A stretch of DNA of 64,000 nucleotides from Climacium dendroides (taxonomy: Eukaryota > Streptophyta > Bryopsida > Hypnales > Climaciaceae). The notes beneath the pieces were generated by a model that saw only the letters and a program-made list of their open reading frames with translations, ran no database searches and had not been told where the DNA came from. Shown here piece after piece: positions 35,977 to 47,619 of the stretch. The stretch is taken from assembly GCA_950106755.1 (NCBI GenBank), contig OX467083.1, positions 37,691,029 through 37,755,028 on the forward strand, given 5' to 3'. The number at the start of each line of letters is the position of its first letter. Position 1 is the first letter of the stretch. The position numbers and the translations under genes are program-made.

Positions 35977-37082
35977 TTGATACCACGGTTTTTGTGGGGA
36001 CAAAAGAACCCCAATTTGCATCTTTAAAAGTGCCCTAGCAAAATGACAATGGATGCAAGGTAGGTGAAAACGGACCCTTTTTGTGCGGAGTGGGATGGGT
36101 GGTAGCCAAGTCAACGCCCATCCTATCCTAGCTTTAGGATTCCCTTACTAGATCTTCTTTCTCCTGGCACCCACCACTGTTGCACTTGTTTGAAATTGGT
36201 CCAAGGCTCATGAATTGAGACATTAGAGGGGATTTGAGGGCATGGAAGGGCCATGCTGTAAACCAATCACGTTATTCAAATAATAATAAAAAAATTTAAA
36301 ATTAAAAAAAAACTAAAATTATATTTTTAAATAAATAATATTCAATAATTAATTAAATAATATTATTTGATGTGGCACAGTTGTGGCTATGCCAAATTGT
36401 TGATTTGGCAAAGTTCCCATTGTTCCTTGTACTCTAGTAACTCTTAAGAACTTGTGGTCTTGTTTTGGTTCTAAAAATGTTTTGATGTTGGAAATTTATA
36501 GAACAAATTACAATAGAAAGATCATTTGGAGATGGAGGGAGTATTGTACAATGAAAACCTATTAGTAGAAAAATATGCCAACATGCATTGTTTTGGATTT
36601 TACAATACTCCTAAAAAGAATAGCTCCGTACATTTCTTAGTAGCTTTTAATTTGAAAAGTATATAATACAAAAATAGCTATTGCATTGAAGCTCTTATCC
36701 CATACACAAGTAGTATAATAGTCATTTGTAAGAGCTTGTATAGAATGGTCACAAGTGAATAAATGCCCAAAACTTACATAACTGTAAAATAAAAATTCAC
36801 ATGGAATGCATTATACAAATGTAACACAAATTGCATAGTGAATGCAATTACACACATATAAACTAGCATTCTAGTAGTAGTAACTCTAGTGCATCAATGA
36901 GAGCCTCAAAGAATTGAATCCTAATCTCTAAATTGTTTTCATTAGTTGGAAGTTGCTCTTCAAGTTTGAGAAAAATATCTAATAGAGTCTTTTGGCTTGA
37001 AATACTCCCAAACGTATAATACCATGGCATTGGCTTCTTGAGAAAGTGCTTATTTAAATTAGTAGAAACCTATAATATTGGT
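35977..37082. other. AT-rich interval outside the left arm, no gene
   Basis: AT-rich non-coding sequence. It has no counterpart beyond 61195 on the other side, so the inverted duplication appears to stop near 37083. Confidence 0.5.
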
Positions 37083-38090
37083 CATCTTTCATTCCACCAC
37101 GCTCGTGGCATGGAAGGGTCCACTTGCAAAGGAGATTGGTGTAAGCCCAATGTTGCTTATGTTTCTACTCCCTGTGACGAGTGAGATTTGAAGGCTTGCT
37201 GCAAACTACCAGCACAATGCCACTTTTGTTGCTTACAAGGTTACAAATTTATGCAAAGAGTCACATAATAGTCTCCAAAAAATTAGCCTGAAAGGGTTGT
37301 GGAGAATTGTATATATGACATTATATTTGAGTCCTAGAATATAAACATTGTACTAAATAAGCTAAAGTCTAATGTCTATTAGTGGGCTGGTAATTCAAAA
37401 ACCAACATTTTTCATATGGATGGGATTTTAACCTTTAAGCCTTATCATGCTTACATGGAACTCCACACATATATAGTATTCAACCATTTCGAAGCTTTTC
37501 AAGCATGAAAGTGGTACAATTATGACTCAAATTGGGAGTTCCATGTGTCATTGGATTGAGAACATGTGTCATGTTTTTCCACATAAATGATTTAAATTAT
37601 GCCAAATCTAACCTTCACGTAGGATATTAGCTAGGTTTTTAGAGTTTTTCCCACCAAATAGAATTCTAATTGTTGATTGCTTTGAAATTAGAAGTTGAAA
37701 TTCTGTCATGTCCAAAATTAGGGTTTCCAAAGAATTAAGGTAAACATATAACTCCAAAACCAAAAAATTAAGGAAATTGATACTATGTACAAGGATTGTA
37801 TATCAAATACAAAATGAGAGCTTGTACGTAGTGTTGGTTTGGGGTAGACTAACTTTAATCCTTGAAGGCCAAGTAATATACATATTGGAGGTCAAATTGT
37901 TGTGTAAGACATCTCCTTTTTACACTAAATTCTAAAGATGAATATCATTTTGCACTTCTTACATTTTGTAAGTAGAGGGATCTTCTATCATCTATCAGAC
38001 ACTTTTAGAGGTTACTGTGTCATTCCAAGGTTCACTTAGGCAATGGAACCTAAGTCTTGTCAACACTTAAGGTGAATTTTGCCTTGAAGA

Positions 38091-38282
38091 ATGGGAATGG
38101 AGCAAGTCAGATCACTAATCTTTGCAATGGGAGACACCTTTCAAGTGTCCAAAAGTTTGCAAGGAGAGTACAAGATCACCAATCTTGAAACTAAGTTCAA
38201 AATTCTCAAAGTAAGTGCGCCTAATTGCAATCTTTCTCCAAAAGTCATTCCTCTATATCCTTGCATCACTTTTAATAGTTAA
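38091..38282 (+). other. 63-codon frame shared by both arms
   Basis: MGMEQVRSLIFAMGDTFQVS at the start matches MGLEQVRSPTFAMGDAFQVS in the right-arm frame at 58232-58041. The two keep the same length and stop, with roughly three quarters identity. No family is recognised. It may be a remnant coding piece or an old repeat that stayed open by chance. Confidence 0.3.
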
Positions 38283-38291
38283 CTTAAATAA

Positions 38292-38522
38292 TTAATCTTT
38301 GAAAGGCCCTTGAAGTCCTTTATACAATCTAAATTTAGCCTTATAACTCTTCAATTGTGGTTTGCTATGTGAATTGTAATATGTTATTATTTATATACTA
38401 TCATGATCATTAATTTACTTTGCGCCAGAAAATATTTGTTCAATGTTTTTTTGACCAAATACCACCAAATTCATAATATACTATGCAATTGCAAAGGGTT
38501 TTTGAGGCCCTTCTAGGGTTAA
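38292..38522. mobile_element. TTAA-flanked MITE (223 bp) in the left arm
   Basis: TTAA at 38292-38295 and 38519-38522 brackets an element starting TCTTTGAAAGGCCC and ending GGCCCTTCTAGGG. It is the inverted sister of 29624-29849. The right arm lacks it at the matching place. Confidence 0.75.
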
Positions 38523-39889
38523 AAGCATCCTTTACTTACTTGCACTACTAACATTGATATTGTTCACCAAAAATAAAGAAGCATTTGAATAGGTTTTGAT
38601 CATCCTTCTCTCTTATAATTAGACTTGTTTAGTATTTATTGGAATCTTGTTTGTCTTGTTGATCATGTGAACAGGACTTGGATCCAAGTTAGCCCAAATA
38701 TTGTACAAATATTTTTAATATTTCTACACATTACATAATATTGTTAACTAGAGCACTGTCCACCTCCTAGGTGGAAGGATAATTCCCTCCTATATACCTG
38801 GGGGTTGAGTTAAATAATAAAATCAACAACATTATTGGCTACTTTATTGTGAGTTGTCAATATTGGCTTTGATTGGCCTATCCCCTCTCCTCATCTAGAA
38901 TTGCACACTGTTGGTGGTTCTCCTTTTTGTGAAAGCAAAAGGACCCCCTCAAGCTTGCTTAATAATGTTATGTATACCAAATGTTGTTGGTAAAGAGAAC
39001 TTTCCATTACCCACAGAACAATGTCAGATGGCATACAAGTTATTTAGAATATAAGTTAAGATTATTACACCTAAAATTGCACAAATAAACAATTCAACAT
39101 GGTTTTCATTATTATATTGAAAAATTTATTGTGGGGTCTTGTTGACAGTCAAAAAGGGATTCAAGATTCTTTTGGAATACATTTTTTGGACACATTATGA
39201 ATAAGTTACGAATCTCCAAAGTGTTGAAAATAGGTATTCTTGAAATCAATTATAGACTTTCATAAATTGCGGGAGTACATTTTAGACAAGAATTTATAGT
39301 AGTCAATTTTAGAAAGCAATAGAAATTAGGTGTAGTTACCTTAGTACCTGTACTCGTGGATTTGGAATCATATTAGGTGCCTAGGCTTCTTTTTCACCAT
39401 TTGTGCTCATGCATTAATTATTCTAATTAGATGGCTTATTTAGCCCTAGAAGGTCTATGAGGATACAAAATGTCCTTTAGATGAATAAAAATCATGATTT
39501 CATCCATTATTTGTTTAGATATTGTCAACATTGACATAAGTTTGAGGAATATCTAATGGAACACGTCATGGAGGAGGAAAATACCTCTTGGAAGAAACTA
39601 AATGACAACAAATGGTGGAGTAAGTTGCTTGCGTCCATGGATCACCTAGTAGTGTATTTTGGTAATTTGTGCTCTGTGCTTTGAATCTGAATTTAAGTCA
39701 CAAAGATGATCCTTTTTGAATTTAAGAACAACTATTGAAATGAACTTCATCAACTCTAGTTGTTAGGATAATTCTAAAATTTGAGAAATCCCTAAATTTG
39801 AAAATAATATAGCAATTTTAATTTTGGCCTATTACCATAGAGTTTTTATTTTCTCAATTCAGAATGACATAGTAAAAAAATTTGCACCA
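38523..39889. other. left-arm-only AT-rich block
   Basis: No matching sequence exists between 57650 and 58030 in the right arm, so this is either an insertion here or a deletion there. It has no recognisable gene. Confidence 0.5.
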
Positions 39890-40103
39890 TGGGATTCTAC
39901 ACTATAATATACACACCTATGCAGGAAAAAAGGTTCACTTTTTTTTTAAAGCATAATTAATTTATATTTGGTAGGAGTTTTTTCTTGCACTTTTTACTAA
40001 AAAAAAAATTCACAGTAATTTAAAATTTGAAATTACTGTGAGTTTGAAATTTCAGAAACTTAGTGTAGATATATGTATGTGCGATTTCTTGGTCGCTCTC
40101 AGT

Positions 40104-40229
40104 TGATCGATGAAGTGCTGCAAGTTCTGGAGGGCGTGGAACTGGTGATGGAATGGATTCCACAGATCATCTGTGCAAAGAGTTACGTTATCGGTTCAAT
40201 GAGGCAGCTTGAAAACTTACGTAGGCAGG
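40104..40229 (+). other. exon-like fragment upstream of GT43 copy A
   Basis: After a CTCAG acceptor a frame reads LIDEVLQVLEGVELVMEWIP, then QLENLRRQ, and ends at AGGCAG-GTTAGT, a good donor. The right arm has the same exon-like block (about 57047-56925), with a fuller polypyrimidine tract that the left copy has lost by a 16-bp deletion. The family is not recognised. It may be a trapped exon of another gene, or a remote 5' exon. Confidence 0.3.
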
Positions 40230-41838
40230 TTAGTCTGGTGTACGTTTTGTTGTTGGTTATGGATTGTGGAGTGGAACTTGAGATTTCAGCTTCGCGACGA
40301 GGAAATTGAGGGATTTGGGGGATACACCTCGATCGTGTAGGAGGTGATCAACTCCATAGCTCACTTGCTCTTCAATTCCAGAGTTTCTTGAAATTGTGTT
40401 TTCGGAAGGTTGGGGAATTTAGTTTGCATTGGTTAAGAAACTGTGGAATCTGTTAGCCTAGAAATTGGATAATTATAGTACAGTCGAGCTTTGAATACTT
40501 ACTGTAAAGGATTTCTCCAGGTGAAGGGGATTGCTACACAGTACTACCGTACAAAGAAAATGCGTTTCATACCAGTACCCATTCCTCTAGATTATATGCA
40601 ACTAGAAATCATGCTCCTCATTCAACTAGAATTCTTCTAGAATTTGCAGCAGTTTCTTTCTCCTACCATTCTACGGAGCACTGCGTAATGGATTGCATTA
40701 GCTGATGCGAAGTAGAATATGGGAAGAATTGAAGTAGACATGGACGCCGCCCTGCTTCATCTTCATACGACGTAGAAACCCAATTGGCACGATTGTACTG
40801 TACCTTGGACTTTTTCTCGGTCACGGGTCGGGTCCCTGCTACAACGGAGGATCTGAACAGGAAGTCTGAAAGATGTTGCAAAACAAGTCCAGAGATCAAT
40901 CCAACTTTCAGAATTTTTTTGATATTGAAGCTACTCTATATGCGATATCGTTTGCAGGAGTCTGATTGACTTCCCAATGGTTGGATGAGGTCACTTTTAT
41001 ATCTGTAAAAGTTGAAATTAATCATTTGGAAAGCCACAAGGAAGATAACAAAAATTTCGTGAAATCGGTAGAATATCAAGACTTTGACACTTGGTCTGAA
41101 ACGTAAATGTCAACCGGTCCTAATTTCTAAGGTAGAGCTTTGTGCACATGAATGTCACAATTTTACGCACTAAACTGTATGTTAGGGCGACACATAATAC
41201 TTTCACCTGAAGAGATTTAGCTCACCGTAACTTAGTTTCTCAAGTGTCCAGTTGGAGAACATAATAACTGTCATACGAAGTGTCACATTATGCAGTTGAA
41301 CTATCTAACTCACTGCGATTTAATGCATGTTGACTGGCACGTTTCTTGACTGACCGATGGCGTCTCCTTTGAATAAGCAGTACTTAATAGCCAAGCACGT
41401 CGTGCCTTTTTGCTACCTAATTTGAACTTGGAGGATTTGGGCTCTGTTAGTAGCGGATGCCAAGCAAACTTGAGGGACAGCATGAGCTTTATACGCGTGT
41501 GTCCATGGCTCTTCTTCGAATCGGTTGTCAAATATCCTGGTGAATTCTCTTCTGTGATGACAGAGACAGAAATTAGGTAGTATGTACCGCAGAAACAAAT
41601 CATTTACTGTTTAGAGACATCTAAAACAATTGAGTCTGATTCTGTGTCACCGATAGGAGGGGTGAGGAAATCTTGGCTTCGCACAACTAGTAATGGAAGG
41701 GAAAACTCTCAAGTATGTAATGGGGTCATGAACGTAACACACAGCACGCAGTTGTTTGGCTATGTAGTCAACTGACCTCCTGGTTGTTGAGTATTTACTG
41801 TTGGAATTGGCATACGGTGCAGAATGTAGGAGCGAAAA

Positions 41839-44166
41839 ATGAAGACAGCCAGCCTTCGAATCGTAACACCATGTACGGTACCACAACAGTTACAAACTGC
41901 AGCTGCTTGCATTCATAGCTTGAACTACGCTACTTCGGCCACTAGGCTTTTCCTGCGAACCGTCTTCTGCGTTGCAAGTGTTGTCCTTGGCTTCCGAGTT
42001 TCTCAGCAAACCTCCTTCGTGGTACTCCAATTCAATCGCCATTCCGAACACTTTCAGCACAGATGGAGTACCGCAGCTGCAATTGGCGATGGTCACAATC
42101 TGAGCCCAGCGTTCTCAAATGCGTTGATGGTTCAGCACACAACAGGGGATGATAAGAGGTTGCCCCATCCAGACACGCGACTCCCAGCTGCACCGGTTGC
42201 TGGGAATGTCACACATGTAGATCTTCCTGCCGGGGTTCAAGTTGGCCGCCACCAAATCTTGATTCGAAAATGGCCACATCCAGACCCCTCAAAAACAATG
42301 AAAGCCTATTCCTTGATTGCCAAAGTCCAGCACGAGCAAGAGCTGTTGCATGGCGTTCGAGACTGGATGCCCATCATTGCCATCACTCCCACATTTTCAC
42401 GTATATGCCAAGCATTGTATTTGACAGGTACTGTGCTGTGGCTTTAAATCACCTCATTTGCTACGTAGATAATATACAGGATGGTTTCTAGAGAGATTTG
42501 CATAGAGAGACGTGCACATGATGGCATGACATGATGTCCGAGAGGAATTTGCATATTTGGAAACGGGAGACTTGCACAGAGACTTCCACCTGAGCTGTCT
42601 AAAATACGATGTTCTAGAGACTTTGCACGAGCACAATGACATTTGAGAAAGAGACTTCAGTAGAGAGAGACTTGCACATTTGCCCGACACTGACAATTAG
42701 ACACATATGGCCTTCATTCTCTGCCAAAGGGGGATGACTTCTGACGGAAATGTTTATGAATTGGCAGGCTTGATGCACACATTGTCACTTGTTCGAAGGC
42801 CAGTGACCTGGATTGTCATTGAGGCGGCGGGAGTTTCAAACGGCACAGCTGAGCTTCTTGCTCAAGCGCGAGTGCACCAGGTGGTTCACTTAGGCTGCCC
42901 AAGACCTATGCCCGTGGCCTTCGAAGCCCGTTGGATTTTGGAGTCTCACTTACGAGTGGAAGGCTTGAGGTAATAAAACCCAGAGTCAGGTGCTCAATCA
43001 GTTTGGTGAAATTATTCATCCAGTTCTTCCAACTGAAGAGGCTTAACCAATTGCGATCAACATCTTCATGTGCGTTCAGCTTTTTTCACATTCGATCCAA
43101 CATGGCATGGCATGCAGATTTGTGAGGGAGAAGAAGCTGGAGGGTGTGATCGTGTTCGCCGATGACAGCAATGGCTACAGCTTGAAATTCTTTGACGTAG
43201 TCCAGAAGGTGAATTGGGTGGGGGTCGTTCCGATGGGCATACTGGGGTACGCTGGATATCAAGGCGGTAGCAGCAACAACCCCAAAAGGAAAAGGAAGAG
43301 GAGAGGCAGCCTCTTACTTGGAATTGTCCACAAGGGTCAAGTCGCTCCCAAGATTGACTTGCAAGTCCAAACCCTTGCCCAAGATGGTTGGCACGCTCAT
43401 AGGCCTCTCCCTTTAGATTGGGACTCCGGGAAGGGATCCGCACTGCTCGACAATAAGTTGCAGTGGGCAGGGTTTGTAATGAATGCACGAGCAGTCTGGG
43501 CTTCAGACCGACCACATTGGCTACAAGACTGGAAGGTTTGGACTCGATTGCAAGAGGGCGTGTACCTCGACTTCAGGTCCATCTTCAAGGACGAGTCTCA
43601 GGCGGAAGAACTGTTTCCAGACTGGGGACGCAACCAGGTGCGACATTGGTGGATCCGAATGGAAGGTCGCCCCGACTGCAAATTCCCCTTGAGGTGAGGT
43701 TTCTTGCTGGCTTTCAGGTGTAGCGAGTGCTAAGGACAGAAATATAATTCTTGATAGAAGCTGCAAACATCCTGGGTCCACTGCTAATGCAAGGAAGAAT
43801 CGGGGTCCAAGATCGTCCAATCCTCACATCTTCTTGATTAAGCACCGATCCTTTTGCGTCTTGAGTTCAAGCATGAAATGGTTAGTACTCGTGTAGACAA
43901 TTGTAATTACTGACAACCTGAAGACGACTACAGTGAAAAGGGTGTCCGGTCAACATTTCTCTAGAAAGTTATGAAATCTTGTTCTGGAGTACTCTAGAAT
44001 GCTAAGAAATCTTGTTGAAATTCAATTGAATGGCAGGTGGGCTCTGAATTCGCAACCGGAGATTGTGTTGCCCGCAAGGAGCACTCCCTGGCTTGAAGAA
44101 GTCGTTCCGAAATCCACATCCAACTCCACCTCGCTGCATTCCTCGATCTACAGACCCAGGAAATGA
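41839..44166 (+). CDS. GT43 glycosyltransferase, IRX14-like (copy A)
   Basis: Exons 41839-42427, 42768-42969, 43118-43693 and 44037-44166 have GT-AG borders and consistent phases, giving 498 codons plus TGA. GT43 proteins (IRX9/IRX14 groups) are Golgi type II membrane proteins that help build the xylan backbone of plant cell walls. A short cytosolic tail and signal anchor (about residues 37-52, LFLRTVFCVASVVLGF) precede a stem. The catalytic region starts at MPIIAITPTFSR (about 177) and continues through WIVIEAAGVSN and the FADDSN motif (DDSN about 279-282, the GT43 DXD-type site). It ends with WWIRMEGRPDCKFP and LPARSTPW. IEAAGVSN and FADDSN fit IRX14 better than IRX9, whose members often lack the acidic motif. 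The gene sits in the left arm and converges on copy B. Confidence 0.9.
42428..42767 (+). repeat. GT43 intron 1 with degenerate GAGACTTGCACA repeats
   Basis: The intron holds repeated words such as GAGAGATTTGCATA, GAGAGACGTGCACA, GGGAGACTTGCACA, GAGACTTTGCACGA and GAGAGACTTGCACA. The matching intron of copy B has the same motif with different indels, as expected for an unstable array. Confidence 0.6.
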
Positions 44167-44353
44167 GTTCTTGAAAAAAGATTAGATTCTCGTACGTGAA
44201 AGGAAATCCAAAACTAAGCGGCAACAAACAATTTCTCAACAAGCACTGCAATCGATACGTTATTACACGAACCAACAGAAAAATGATTTTACCCTTTTAC
44301 TCTACAATTGGTAGGTTAGTCTTGCAGAGCAGGCTCAGACGGTTGGATACACC

Positions 44354-45080
44354 CACTACTACAGAAAGCAGTCATTGCAACACTGTCGCAGCACATTAGG
44401 AATGGTTTTGCAATGGATTGATTTGAAATGGAACTTAGTTTGGATCTTAGAAAAGAAATAATCCATTGCAAAAGCATTGCAAATTTGTAATCAATGAATA
44501 GTGAAAGTCTTGCACAAAGAATCCATGCTATAGTATTCTGAAAGTGTTGTAAATTGAAAATGCAAAATCATGTAAGAAACTATTGCAAAAGTGTTGCAAT
44601 AATCATTGCAAAGAAATATGTAATTACATGTAATCAATACGATTCTTAGATTTGGGAGTCTCAAATCTAACTGAAATATAGATTTCAAGTTTCAATCTCA
44701 ATAATTTGTACATTTTAGAATTTTGATATAGACAATTCCTAGATTTCAAGAGTTCAAAATGTTAGTAATATGTACATTTCATTTATTTAAAAAATTCATA
44801 AATTCACATACTATATAATTTTATAGATTCTAATCTACACCAATTCTTGAAATGGATGGAATTTACTGTTTTAGATTATAACAACTTACAACTCTTATGT
44901 GTTCAACCTCATAGTACGCTTGACTATCAATATGGGACATTGCAAACGCTAGTGTAGATGTACCATTGTAGTGCCAATGCAAATACACTGCAAAACCATT
45001 GCAAAGTCATTCCAAAAAAAATTGCGGGCATTGCAAAACCATTGCAGAAACTGTTGCAAACTGTACACTCTTTTGTAGTG
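44354..45080. mobile_element. non-autonomous CACTA (EnSpm-like) element, 727 bp
   Basis: The element begins CACTACTACAGAAAGC and ends CTCTTTTGTAGTG, the terminal motif of CACTA elements. ACC flanks it on both sides (44351-44353 and 45081-45083), a perfect 3-bp target duplication. Subterminal regions are packed with CCATTGCAAA and TTTTGCAATGG words, like the binding sites of CACTA transposases. No transposase is encoded. The right arm shows a near-empty site (GGATACAGCTATCAG in reverse), so insertion followed the duplication. Confidence 0.88.
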
Positions 45081-45205
45081 ACCTGTCAGGCAGGCTCTTG
45101 CTGACTGGCTACTTGTGGTCATTAAATCTGCGTCGGAATTTTTCTGCACTTGAGGATGTTGCACTTACTTATCCCAGGAAAGTGACACGAAGTCATCGGG
45201 GCAGA

Positions 45206-45252
45206 TTATAAGCTCACAGTAAATATAGTGGGATTGAATCTTTCCAAAAGAG
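45206..45252 (-). pseudogene. decayed copy of the last UNC-50 exon
   Basis: After a TGTTGCAG acceptor the minus strand reads LLERFNPTIFTVSL then a stop, against LLTGFNPTRFVVSLYFG in the functional exon at 52250-52305. Flanking intron and downstream sequence also match (GTTGCCCATGTG; CTTTCCTGGGATAAGT). Only this exon is duplicated; the rest of UNC-50 is absent from the left arm. Confidence 0.8.
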
Positions 45253-45472
45253 CTGCAACACATGGGCAACATTCTCCAATCGTTGAGAATCACAACAAGC
45301 CATTTAAAAGTACTGGTGAGGCCTGGTTCAGACTGGGTGAGGCCGACATGCTGGAATAATAATATGGTGCTAAATTTCCGGATCCATCACTGCAACAACC
45401 TCTCAGTAATCAGCCGAGGTGAAACTCAGATTGACTCGAGGTGAAACTTAGAATTGACAAGTTCACTATTCA

Positions 45473-46010
45473 TTTTCGTCAAGATACACGAGGATTGCAT
45501 CTTTTTTGTTCCGAACAGAATTTTTTTGTCATCGAACAGCAGGCGCTGCAACGAAGCTCAAAGAATTGTACACCTGCACTGGCAGCAGGCGATGCGGGTG
45601 GCGAGGCGCGCCACCTGGACTCCTACGCAAGCCATGCATTTCGCATTGGGCTGCTGCTCGTGATCTGTGCGGCGGTACACTTCGGTGGTGCCGGCGTCGA
45701 AGGGTTAATTGCGGTTCCAACGCTGGCTGGCCAGTCTGTCTCAGCTGTCGGTTGGCCAGCAGCGCTCGGAACGTGTCCGTCTCCAGGTCGATCTTGTCAT
45801 GCTCGTCGAACACAGTCAAACTTCCTTCATGCTTAAACTTGGGCCGTCCTTGGTTGAGGGACTGCTGCTTGGTCGCCAGCGGCGCTCCGAACACGCGCTT
45901 TCCAGCACGCTCTTGTCATGGTCGTCGAACACAATAAGCTGTCCTCTTGTTGGAACTTGAGCCCTGCTTGGCCAAAGACGAGAGTGGACTGGTCATGAGG
46001 GTCTAAATTT
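45473..46010 (-). pseudogene. broken 3' fragment of the CTIL repeat-protein gene
   Basis: It matches the 3' part and 3' flank of the gene at 30970-32961. The flank GTCAAGATACACGAG and ATCGAACAGCAGGCGCTGCA are shared, and the last residues read IACCQCRCTIL then stop. The acidic motif plus FGAPLATKQQSL is present in two copies, and the Pro-rich part is missing. Frameshifts separate the pieces (for example around 45833-45940), and the 5' two thirds is absent. It starts within a few bases of the inner end of the left arm. Confidence 0.85.
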
Positions 46011-46114
46011 TTAATAGGCAAGATGTTTCTCCAAAGATAAATTTCAATCATAAATTCCATGTTCAAATCTAAATGATCTCTATTTTGTTTGGTACTTTGA
46101 AGCAATTCTAAAAA

Positions 46115-46297
46115 CAAAAATGGGGAATTTCATTAAAATGGCGATATTCCATGTGCCATTTTTATAGTGTGCCATTCCCACAGCCACCGGGCGGTCTAAA
46201 ATCTATTAGTGTACTAGATTTCAAATCACCCGGTATGAATTGTGGGATGTCAAAGTCATATAATATTTGTCATTTTAATGAAATTCCCCATTTTTGT
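46115..46297. mobile_element. MITE-like element, GGGGAATTTCATTAAAATG family
   Basis: Terminal inverted repeats ACAAAAATGGGGAATTTCAT and its complement extend for about 27 bases with almost no mismatch. The interior (GGGCGGTCTAAAATC) is related in style to the copies at 4453 and 5236. Target duplication is not clear. Confidence 0.7.
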
Positions 46298-47619
46298 CTA
46301 CATAGAAAATTTGGATTCATTCCATTTGGATTAGTGATGTAAAAGTTTTAAAGCATCTTGAATTATAGGCAATCATAGCATCTTTTTGAGAAAAACAATG
46401 TATGAGATTTGATTATGATCTCAATTTTCACAATTTTTTCAAAAAAAAGTTCCACAAGGTTTAGTTTGCTCATTAGAACAATCTCACCATTGGTATTAGT
46501 GTGTTTCAATTCCATTTTAGGGCTATTAATAATTTATTTTATTTTTTTATCTTGTATCTACTTCTACCCAACAATTTTTTTAGAATGAAAATTGAATTTA
46601 TTTTAATTTAATTTAATTTTTCAAACCCTCAACTCACTTCTTCATGATAATTTTTTTCAATTCAAATTCCTTTAATATATGTTATTCAAAATGCCAAGAG
46701 TGTTTGCAACTGTTTAAGAAAGTTATATTAAAAGGCTATTCAAAATTTACAAGTACATGTCAAATATCCTATTTTGTATCATATATGACTATCAACAAAG
46801 ACACAAATCATCCCCATATCTTTTGTTAATAACTTGAGTTGGTACCGATATTTCAATTTTGGATTTCAAAAAAATAATTCAAAAGTAAACTAGGGTATCA
46901 CAAAATGATTCACATAGTATCAAAATGGATAATTTCCATAATGACTAGCCCGTTGTTTTAGGGTCAATGGGCCATTCCTCTTGGTGTTTGTGATGAATCT
47001 TTTGCCTGTCATAGGTTGCTTCACCTTATATTCTGAAAATGCCCCCTAAAAAAGGATTTCAAAGCTTAGGGCAAGATAACGAATAGCTTGCCACACTTTT
47101 TGTACAATCAATTTTCTATGAAGAATGAGAAGTTCAAGAGTGAGAGCCAATCAAAAGCCCTTCTCTATGAAGAAAGTATGACACTCCTTCAAAGTCATGT
47201 AGAGAATGAGAATAGAGAATGAGAATAGAAAATGGGTAGTAATTTCTTGATCAACATGCAAACCTCTACAACAAAGGTTCCCAAAATATAGTAGAAAGAA
47301 ACATGACCATTTCCTACCTCGAAGTGAAGCTCAACTTTGTGGAAAGAGACACAATTGTTTCCCGAAATACAACATGCAAGGAGGTGAAGAGGGACAAGAG
47401 CGCTTTTAGGGTGGGATAAAGATGCTATCGGGTGAAACTTTAGAAAGCAAGATGAAAACTTCTATAGAGAATATTTTTTATGTCCATTCTTCACATCCGG
47501 AAGGGAATGACCATTCTCAATCTTCAGAGAATGGGACCTCTGCAAGCCACAGCCAACCAACAAGAGAGCGCCACATCCCCATTGTGAAGATTGAGAGTGG
47601 GTGAAGAAGGTGTGACTAC
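46298..47619. other. AT-rich spacer, dispersed repeats
   Basis: A phrase around TTCATTCCATTTGGATTAGT (46316) is shared with about 58818 and, inverted, 19850-19880. No coding exon is seen. Confidence 0.5.

Larger units (their letters stand above)
37083..45467 (+). repeat. left arm of a ~8-9 kb inverted duplication
   Basis: The reverse complement of the right arm (52055-61195) matches here in order. The outer end is near TTCATTCCACCAC (about 37093). Next come 37380-37600, 37885-38280, 39890-40010, the GT43 gene and its flanks, and finally 45083-45467. Indels break the match: a 1.6-kb block at 38282-39890, a CACTA element at 44354-45080, and losses matching right-arm 58443-60520 and 57115-57535. 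By eye similarity is very high at 40660-44200 and clearly lower near both ends. Confidence 0.9.

Noticed and set aside
40784..40969. Open frame RLYCTLDFFSVTGRVPATTE shared by both arms as a gene
   Set aside because: The arms are nearly identical here at DNA level, so shared openness is not evidence of coding; no domain is seen.
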